From: a virus
Length of the DNA: 35,150 bases
IMG/VR virus record: IMGVR_UViG_3300010399_000064
Coordinates: 1 to 35,150 of that record
Reading direction: 5' to 3' (one strand)
Below the pieces are notes generated by a model. It worked only from the letters and a program-made list of their open reading frames with translations. It ran no database searches and was not told where the DNA came from. Of this stretch, positions 31,340 through 35,150 are shown piece after piece; the first letter of the stretch is position 1, and every line of letters starts with the position of its first letter. Both the position numbers and the translations under genes were made by a program.

Positions 31340-31807
31340 CTAGCCGATGGTCAGCTTCAGCTTCTCCCGGGCCTGCGCCTCCGAGAAGCGCAGTACCGGC
31401 CGCCGGCCGATCTCGATCCCGTAGAACCGCTTGCCGCCGGGCACGTTCTCGACCCGGAAGTCCCAGACGCAGCTGTGCTGGTGGATGTCGACCTCGCCGA
31501 CACCGAGCGTCCCGATCGCGATCACCGCCGACGTCTCGTCGTGCACGGTCACCTGGCCGCCGTCGCTGATGTCGCCGTACCCCGGCTCGCGGCATCCCTT
31601 CCCGGCCTGGAGGGTGAGGGTGCCGGTCATCGTGAACGACTCGCCGCGCAGCGCCAGGTACATGAGCGCGGCGCCGGCCAGGACGACGAGCGCCGCCGCG
31701 GCCAGTGCGATTCGCAGCCCGGTCCGTCGCCGCTTCGCCGGCTGGAGCGGGTACGGCGCCACGTGGGGGAAGGTGTCGGGCTCGCTCATGCCGGCAGTGT
31801 GACGCAT
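31340..31807 (-). CDS. Membrane-anchored extracytoplasmic protein (paralogue of 22955-23533)
   Basis: 155 residues from ATG 31807, with AGGAGGT 5 nt upstream (ATG 31789 alternative). A short cytoplasmic N-terminus with KRRRT, one membrane segment (LRIALAAAALVVLAGAALMY), then a ~100-residue domain: MTGTLTLQAGKGCREPGYGD, GGQVTVHDETSAVIAIGTLG, CVWDFRVENVPGGKRFYGIE, and FSEAQAREKLKLTIG. The same two Cys, DI, QV, FYG and FSE...ARE positions occur in the other copy. The conserved Cys pair outside the cell may form a disulfide. Probable lysogenic cargo; a surface role such as blocking superinfection is a hypothesis only. Confidence 0.85.
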   Translation of the reverse strand: MRHTAGMSEPDTFPHVAPYPLQPAKRRRTGLRIALAAAALVVLAGAALMYLALRGESFTMTGTLTLQAGKGCREPGYGDISDGGQVTVHDETSAVIAIGTLGVGEVDIHQHSCVWDFRVENVPGGKRFYGIEIGRRPVLRFSEAQAREKLKLTIG

Positions 31808-31836
31808 GGCTACCTCCTGGTCACCAGATGATCGGG

Positions 31837-32022
31837 TCAGGTCGTCCGGACCAACGCCGGATCCACCGCGGCGATCGCCCGCCGCAGGTGCTCCTGCTGG
31901 TGCTCCCGGACCCGCCGGTCCCACACGTCCCGCTCCACCCGCACGCCATTCGGCGGGTCCTGGCGGTGCGTTCCACCGTCGTAGTGCAGCAGCTCGTCGC
32001 CCGGCTGGTCGAGGATGCTCAC
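31837..32022 (-). CDS. Small charged protein, unknown function
   Basis: 61 residues from GTG 32022 with GGGAGGG 6 nt upstream. Sequence LDQPGDELLHYDGGTHRQDP, ERDVWDRRVREHQQEHLRRA, ending in a hydrophilic tail; no membrane segment. It ends 29 nt before the membrane-anchored gene start, forming a small minus-strand operon with it. I find no family match. Confidence 0.7.
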   Translation of the reverse strand: MSILDQPGDELLHYDGGTHRQDPPNGVRVERDVWDRRVREHQQEHLRRAIAAVDPALVRTT

Positions 32023-32227
32023 GGCCAACCCTCCCTTCGCGAGGGGGCGGGCCCGGCGGCCGCGCGCTGAACGCCAACGACCGCCGCGCCCTGACCTGGG
32101 AGCCGCTCTCCGCCGCGGGCCGGTCCGAGTCAGACTGCCCCGGGGTTGCCTGCGGCGGAGGGCGGTAGGGGTGATGGTAGCCACTTGGCCTCTTGGCCAA
32201 CACCCCTTGTGCCGAATTGGCGACCGT
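32023..32227. other. Divergent intergenic region between the minus-strand accessory operon and the GntR-like gene
   Basis: 205 nt without a supported gene. It holds the GC-rich ribosome-binding site of the minus-strand gene (32029-32035) and, near its right end, the TTGGCC repeats (32183-32200). No sigma-70 consensus pair is clear for either direction. Confidence 0.6.
32183..32200 (+). promoter_or_regulatory. Putative operator: repeated CTTGGCC and palindrome TTGGCCAA
   Basis: ACTTGGCC at 32183-32190 and TCTTGGCC at 32191-32198 stand 8 bp apart, and TTGGCCAA (32193-32200) is a perfect palindrome; a third weaker TTGGC is at 32217-32221. They are in the divergent space before the GntR-like regulator, whose own family commonly binds such palindromes. 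Autoregulation is inferred. Confidence 0.6.
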
Positions 32228-32626
32228 ATGGTCCGTGCCGTGATCGATCCGCGTAGTGGCGTGCCGCTGTACCGGCAGCTCGCCGCGCTGCTGCGCGCCC
32301 GCATCGTGGATGGCACCTGGGCGCCCGGGCATCCCTTGCCGGCCGAGCCGGACCTGGCCGCGGAGTACGGGTTGGGCAAGGACACCGTCCGTGACGCCCT
32401 GTCGGAGCTGCGCGCCGAGGGTCTGATCGAGACCCGTCGTGGTCATCGGACGCGGGTGCGTGAGCAGGTCGAGCCGCAGCTGGTACGCCTGCGTCGCGGC
32501 GAGCGGGTCGCGGCCCGGATGCCGAGTCCGGCGGAGCGGGCCGAGTATGACCTGCCGGACGGCGTGCCGATGCTGGTGGTTGGCGACCAGGTGTACCCGG
32601 CGGACCGGTACGTCCTGGTGATCTGA
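32228..32626 (+). CDS. GntR-family transcriptional regulator
   Basis: 132 residues from ATG 32228. The winged HTH is clear: PLYRQLAALLRARIVDGTWA, PGHPLPAEPDLAAEYGLGKD and TVRDALSELRAEGLIETRRG. The C-terminal ~55 residues (RLRRGERVAARMPSPAERAE, PMLVVGDQVYPADRYVLVI) are far shorter than usual effector domains, so it resembles the small GntR-like regulators of actinobacterial mobile elements. It faces the minus-strand accessory operon across a 205-nt divergent region and probably controls one or both sides. Confidence 0.85.
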   Translation: MVRAVIDPRSGVPLYRQLAALLRARIVDGTWAPGHPLPAEPDLAAEYGLGKDTVRDALSELRAEGLIETRRGHRTRVREQVEPQLVRLRRGERVAARMPSPAERAEYDLPDGVPMLVVGDQVYPADRYVLVI

Positions 32627-32757
32627 GTAGTCCGAACGGCCTCGACCAGGCGGCGGCGAGTAACCCGATCGGGTGAACGTCGTTGCGCCCGGTACGTGCA
32701 GGTCGATATTTCGGTGAGGGCTGCTCCGGGATCAACCTCGGATGACGGGATCACCCC
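32627..32757. other. Intergenic gap ahead of the resolvase-like gene
   Basis: 131 nt without a supported gene. It could hold a promoter or the phage attachment site, but I see no tRNA 3' end or long repeat that would identify attP. Confidence 0.4.
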
Positions 32758-33168
32758 ATGGACGGCGGGGAGGTGCCGGTTCGGGCGGTCATCTTCGTGC
32801 GCCAAGACGGCCCGGATCCGGCCAAGCAGGAGGCGGTGGTGCTGCGCCACTGCGACCGGCAGGGCTACGAGGCCCATTCGCTGTGCTTCCACGCGGTGGA
32901 CTGCGCGGCGCTGGTCGCCGCCGACGCGGCCGAGGTGGTCGTGGCCGCGTACGGGTCGCCGGGCGACGAGTTGGCCCGGGCGGTGTGGCAGGCCGGCGGC
33001 CGGGTGGAGTACGTGCACACCGCGGCCCGGCGCAGGCTCGACCTGGCGGCGCTGATCCGCCGGTGGCGCCGCGGCGGGCGGAGCGTCGGCGAGATCGCCG
33101 ACCTGCTCGACACGAACACGGGCGAGATCCGGACGTGGCTGCCGGACGACGAATCTCCCGACCGGTGA
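32758..33168 (+). CDS. Resolvase-like protein without catalytic serine, with C-terminal HTH
   Basis: 136 residues from ATG 32758. The first ~85 follow the serine-resolvase N-terminal fold (VRAVIFVRQDGPDPAKQEAV, LRHCDRQGYEAHSLCF, AEVVVAAYGSPGDELARAVW), but the place of the catalytic Ser (as in RVS) reads RQD, so recombinase activity is unlikely. The end (about 100-131; LIRRWRRGGRSVGEIADLLD) is a helix-turn-helix like the resolvase DNA-binding end. It may be a DNA-binding regulator derived from a recombinase. The transcript ends in the terminator at 33176-33209. Alternatives: divergent recombination directionality factor. Confidence 0.72.
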   Translation: MDGGEVPVRAVIFVRQDGPDPAKQEAVVLRHCDRQGYEAHSLCFHAVDCAALVAADAAEVVVAAYGSPGDELARAVWQAGGRVEYVHTAARRRLDLAALIRRWRRGGRSVGEIADLLDTNTGEIRTWLPDDESPDR

Positions 33169-33175
33169 AAGAACG

Positions 33176-33209
33176 GGCGCCCCGCTCGCTGTCGCGCGAG
33201 CGGGGCGCC
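33176..33209 (+). terminator. Bidirectional terminator between the resolvase-like gene and the integrase
   Basis: Perfect 14-bp stem (33176-33189 with 33196-33209), 6-nt loop. It lies between convergent genes that stop at 33168 and 33231 and would stop transcription from both sides. No clear T-run. Confidence 0.85.
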
Positions 33210-33230
33210 GATACTGACCGGGCCCGGTTC

Positions 33231-34049
33231 CTAGCGGGATTCAGGGCGCGGGAGGGGGAGTGACCTGATTGCGGTCCGGCACTCCTCCTCCGACGCCTGG
33301 ACGTAGACCTGGACGCTGCTCAGGGACTTCCACCGGCCGGCGCGCTGGATGGTGAAGCTGTCGGCCCCGCCCGCCCGGAGGGCGAACGCGAAGGTGTGCC
33401 GACCGCGGTGGAGCGCGACGCCGGGCAACCCGAGTTGATATCGGAAGTGGCCGGCGCAGCGAAGCGAGACCCACTTCGCGTCCGCCACCCCCCCGAGGTG
33501 CTCGACGATCGAGCCGGGCGGCAGGTCGCGGACCTTCGCCCAGATCTCCGGCGCGGTCGGTACGGAGGCGCGCCGGCCGCCCTTGGCCACCCGCAGGTAG
33601 ATGGTGTCCTCGGTGATGTCCTCGCGACGCAGCGCGGCGATCTCGCAGGCCCGCAGCCCCGCGTACAGGGCCAGCACGAAGCAGGTCCGGTACGGCTCGC
33701 CGGCTCCGGTCAGCACCTGCCTGATCTGCTGGCCGGTGAGGGGCCGCGGCTCGCCGGGCGGGGCCGGCGGCCGGGGCAGGTTGAGCATCGGGTTGCGATC
33801 CAGGTGGCCGAACACCACGCACCAGGAGTAGAAGCCGGACAGGTGCCGCCAGTAGATGTTGCGGGTGGCCGGCCCGAACCGGGGGTTCCCGAGGAACGCC
33901 ACGATGTCGGTCTCGTCCACCAGCTCGACGCCGAGCGGCAACTCCCGGTCCGCCCTACCCAGGAGCTTGCCCCGATCTTCGATGGTTCGTCGGGCTCTGC
34001 CCGAACTCCGCAGCCACGCGAGGTGCGGCACAATAAGGTCTGAACTCAT
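33231..34049 (-). CDS. int: Tyrosine recombinase / phage integrase
   Basis: 272 residues from ATG 34049 (GAGG about 10 nt upstream; ATG 34070 alternative). The core-binding domain (about 1-95) has a charged N-terminus and YWRHLSGFYSWCVVFGHLDR. The catalytic set is complete: Arg in LYAGLRACEIAAL, Lys in RVAKGGRRASV, HRGRH (His and Arg), Trp in AGRWKSLSSV (as H/W position), and Tyr in VQVYVQASEEE. It integrates the phage at a bacterial attachment site. It is 10 nt downstream of the repressor gene on the same strand, so the two are likely co-transcribed. Confidence 0.92.
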   Translation of the reverse strand: MSSDLIVPHLAWLRSSGRARRTIEDRGKLLGRADRELPLGVELVDETDIVAFLGNPRFGPATRNIYWRHLSGFYSWCVVFGHLDRNPMLNLPRPPAPPGEPRPLTGQQIRQVLTGAGEPYRTCFVLALYAGLRACEIAALRREDITEDTIYLRVAKGGRRASVPTAPEIWAKVRDLPPGSIVEHLGGVADAKWVSLRCAGHFRYQLGLPGVALHRGRHTFAFALRAGGADSFTIQRAGRWKSLSSVQVYVQASEEECRTAIRSLPLPRPESR

Positions 34050-34059
34050 TCTGTGATCC

Positions 34060-34458
34060 TCACGCTGCATCGCGTAGTGCCGGAACGGGCATCGGGGGAC
34101 TCGTGCGCCGCGTTCGGCCGACCCGGCCTGGACCCCGGCCCGGCCCACCGACCGGCCGATTGTCGACCGGCCGAACAGGTGGACCCGGCTCCCCGTGGGT
34201 AGCTTGTTCCGTCGATCGGACATCGGTCGTTGGTAACAGGTTGACCCACGGCACGCCGAGCGCGTCGCCGATGCGTTCCAGGTCATCCAGGTCGAACGCG
34301 GTCTCCCCAGTGAGCCGGCGCCAGATGTAGGTCTGGCTGACGCCGAGCTGCCGCGCCAACGCCGCCGCGCTCATTCGCCGGCGGGTCAGTGCGACCCGGA
34401 CTTCCTCGGCTACCCGCTCGCGGAGCGGTGCCCCGGCCGAGGTGGAATCTGCAGTCAT
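34060..34458 (-). CDS. XRE-family immunity repressor candidate
   Basis: 132 residues with an HTH in MSAAALARQLGVSQTYIWRR LTGE (about residues 27-50), then FDLDDLERIGDALGVPWVNL, and a Pro/Arg-rich C-terminus (about 80-132). ATG 34458 is chosen because the predicted promoter would start the mRNA right there (leaderless); ATG 34467 is alternative. The gene diverges from the Cro-like gene at 34584, shares its HTH pattern, and lies between the operators and the integrase, as a lysogeny repressor would. It is short, with no peptidase domain for SOS cleavage. Confidence 0.83.
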   Translation of the reverse strand: MTADSTSAGAPLRERVAEEVRVALTRRRMSAAALARQLGVSQTYIWRRLTGETAFDLDDLERIGDALGVPWVNLLPTTDVRSTEQATHGEPGPPVRPVDNRPVGGPGRGPGRVGRTRRTSPPMPVPALRDAA

Positions 34459-34466
34459 GCCCGGCA

Positions 34467-34495
34467 TTGTTACCCGCTCAGCGAGTCAGAGGCAA
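34467..34495 (-). promoter_or_regulatory. Promoter for the repressor (PRM-like)
   Basis: On the minus strand: -35 TTGCCT (34495-34490), 17-nt spacer, -10 TAACAA (34472-34467). Transcription would begin about 7-9 nt beyond, close to 34460-34458, so the mRNA would be leaderless with ATG at 34458. The third palindromic operator lies within the spacer. Confidence 0.7.
34473..34485. promoter_or_regulatory. Immunity operator O3
   Basis: 13-mer CCCGCTCAGCGAG, with a perfect CGCTCAGCG core; 11 of 13 positions match O1. It sits in the spacer of the repressor promoter, so repressor or Cro binding would shut that promoter. Confidence 0.65.
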
Positions 34496-34499
34496 CCGT

Positions 34500-34523
34500 T
34501 AGGGGGAGAATGGCACCCCCCTA
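34500..34523. repeat. Hairpin-forming inverted repeat between the two switch promoters
   Basis: TAGGGGG at 34500-34506 is inverted at 34517-34523 with a 10-nt loop. It lies between the repressor promoter and O1. It could be another protein-binding site or a stem; no function is assigned. Confidence 0.5.
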
Positions 34524-34533
34524 GCGTAGTCAT

Positions 34534-34546
34534 CACGCTCAGCGTG
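34534..34546. promoter_or_regulatory. Immunity operator O1
   Basis: Perfect palindrome CACGCTCAGCGTG (13 bp), directly next to the -35 box of the Cro-like gene's promoter. With O2 (24 bp away centre to centre) it has consensus CACGCYNRGCGTG. Confidence 0.75.
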
Positions 34547-34576
34547 TTGACATCCATCACGCCAGGCGTGTAGAAC
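34547..34576 (+). promoter_or_regulatory. Promoter for the Cro-like early gene (PR-like)
   Basis: -35 TTGACA (34547-34552), 18-nt spacer, -10 TAGAAC (34571-34576). Only 7 nt separate the -10 from the GTG at 34584, so the transcript should be leaderless or nearly so. O2 covers the promoter-proximal side of the spacer and O1 abuts the -35. Confidence 0.75.
34558..34570. promoter_or_regulatory. Immunity operator O2
   Basis: Perfect palindrome CACGCCAGGCGTG in the spacer of the early promoter. Its centre is 24 bp from that of O1, close to two helical turns and compatible with cooperative dimer binding. Confidence 0.75.
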
Positions 34577-34583
34577 TCTCGGT

Positions 34584-34952
34584 GTGAGCGACGCTATCAC
34601 CACCACCGTGGCGGGCGAGGTACGCGCCGAACTGGCCCGACAGAACGTGCCGCAGCGGATGGTCGCGGACGCCTTGGGCATGTCCCAGGCCGCGGCGTGG
34701 CGTCGCCTTCGAGGCGACGTCCCGTTCGACATCTCGGAGTTGGCCCGGGTCGCCGACCTCCTGAACGTCCCGTTAGCCCGGTTCCTGCCAACCGCGGCTT
34801 CGGACACTCCTCCTCCTGGTACTCCTGGTCCGTCTGGTCCTCCTCCTGGCCCACGGGGTCCGTCCCCGTCGAGTCCGGGTCATGATCCGGCCCATCCGCG
34901 TCCGCCGGCGCCGAAGCCTCCGCGGGTGGAGCAGGTTCGGGGTGCGGCGTGA
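34584..34952 (+). CDS. Cro-like HTH regulator with proline-rich tail
   Basis: 122 residues from GTG 34584. The HTH region (VPQRMVADALGMSQAAAWRR, RGDVPFDISELARVADLLNV) aligns in pattern with the divergent repressor, including the RRLxGDxxFDxxxLxR segment. After about residue 72 the protein is mostly Pro, Gly and Ser (DTPPPGTPGPSGPPPGPRGP), a flexible tail. As the first gene of the plus-strand early operon it is the likely Cro-type antagonist. The stop overlaps the next start (GTGA). Confidence 0.8.
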   Translation: MSDAITTTVAGEVRAELARQNVPQRMVADALGMSQAAAWRRLRGDVPFDISELARVADLLNVPLARFLPTAASDTPPPGTPGPSGPPPGPRGPSPSSPGHDPAHPRPPAPKPPRVEQVRGAA

Positions 34953-35110
34953 GGGCCCGGGCGGTTCGGGGTGCGGCCCGGTACGTGTGGGCGCACCGGT
35001 GGGGTCGGCTGGCGGCGCTGATCACGGTGGTCGGGGTCTTGGCGATGGTCGGGGTGGTCACGCCGAATCCGCTGCTGTACGCGTTGCCTGATCTTCGGAG
35101 CGGGTCGTGA
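34949..35110 (+). CDS. Small membrane protein in the early operon
   Basis: 53 residues from GTG 34949, overlapping the preceding stop. A basic N-terminus (RGAARYVWAHRWGR), one membrane helix (LAALITVVGVLAMVGVVTPN) and a short polar end. It is coupled to the genes on both sides. A role early in infection or in lysogens is possible; no family recognised. Confidence 0.68.
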   Translation: MRARAVRGAARYVWAHRWGRLAALITVVGVLAMVGVVTPNPLLYALPDLRSGS

Positions 35111-35150
35111 GGGCCGGGGAGCGCCGGGAGCTGGTGCTGGCGGCGATCGA
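35107..35150 (+). CDS. Early gene, partial (continues beyond the window)
   Basis: GTG 35107 overlaps the preceding stop (GTGA) and the frame stays open to the window end: RAGERRELVLAAI. Only 14 codons are visible; the charged N-terminus gives no function. Confidence 0.5.
   Translation, partial: MRAGERRELVLAAI

Noticed and set aside
32627-32757. Attachment site attP
   Set aside because: No tRNA-like end or long repeat; cannot be placed without the host sequence.
1-35150. tRNA genes, rRNA genes, insertion sequences
   Set aside because: No cloverleaf-like acceptor/T-loop pattern, rRNA sequence or transposase motif was seen by eye; a tRNA search program could still find one.

Overview
The window is about 35 kb of very GC-rich DNA with many GTG starts and short overlaps of start and stop codons (GTGA, ATGA). 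The gene content is that of a temperate, long-tailed (siphovirus-type, HK97-fold) actinobacteriophage. The base composition, the GntR regulator and the NovU/TylC3-type sugar methyltransferase point to a high-GC actinomycete host; Micromonosporaceae or a streptomycete are both possible and the sequence alone does not decide. The late genes, lysis genes, integrase, immunity switch and first early genes run in one piece, as in an unintegrated phage genome or viral contig. In an integrated prophage a breakpoint would be expected beside the integrase.

Layout. (1) 1-8.6 kb, packaging and head: end of a small terminase, large terminase, a small membrane protein, a portal with a long C-terminal extension, a prohead protease with an N-terminal peptidoglycan-binding-like domain, and the major capsid gene. 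The capsid gene is split by a 969-nt group I intron (6747-7715) that carries an endonuclease VII-like HNH gene in its P8 loop. Spliced, the exons encode a continuous 499-residue capsid protein. (2) 8.6-13.9 kb: two small virion-region genes, then a translationally coupled five-gene sugar cassette: a double glycosyltransferase, a glycosyltransferase, a sugar C-methyltransferase, a GDP-mannose 4,6-dehydratase-like enzyme and a GT2. A sixth glycosyltransferase lies just before the tail-tube gene (18.6-19.6 kb). Together they suggest synthesis of a branched 6-deoxysugar and its attachment to virion proteins. (3) 13.9-26.9 kb: small structural genes, a LamG plus 22-residue-repeat fibre-like protein, head-tail connector, tail terminator candidate, tail tube, gp10-like protein, tail chaperones G/GT with a -1 slippery site, tape measure and tail-tip proteins. 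One membrane-anchored cargo gene is on the opposite strand (22955-23533). (4) 26.9-31.0 kb, lysis: amidase endolysin and a run of small membrane proteins including holin candidates, interrupted by a short minus-strand cassette with a DNA-binding ribbon-helix-helix protein under a clear promoter with two palindromic operators; the region ends in a strong terminator. (5) 31.0-33.2 kb, accessory: minus-strand small genes including a paralogue of the 23-kb membrane protein, a divergent GntR-type regulator and a resolvase-like protein lacking the catalytic serine. (6) 33.2-35.15 kb, lysogeny: tyrosine integrase and XRE repressor on the minus strand, a divergent Cro-like gene on the plus strand, and the first early genes. 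The intergenic switch holds three related 13-bp palindromes, and both promoters are placed to give leaderless mRNAs.

The strongest unusual items are the intron in the capsid gene, the two paralogous antisense membrane proteins, the two sites of glycosylation genes next to the capsid and tail-tube genes, the protease/peptidoglycan-binding fusion with an internal ribosome-binding site, a motif shared by the portal and protease, and the compact leaderless immunity switch. All functions are read from sequence features; no database search was run.
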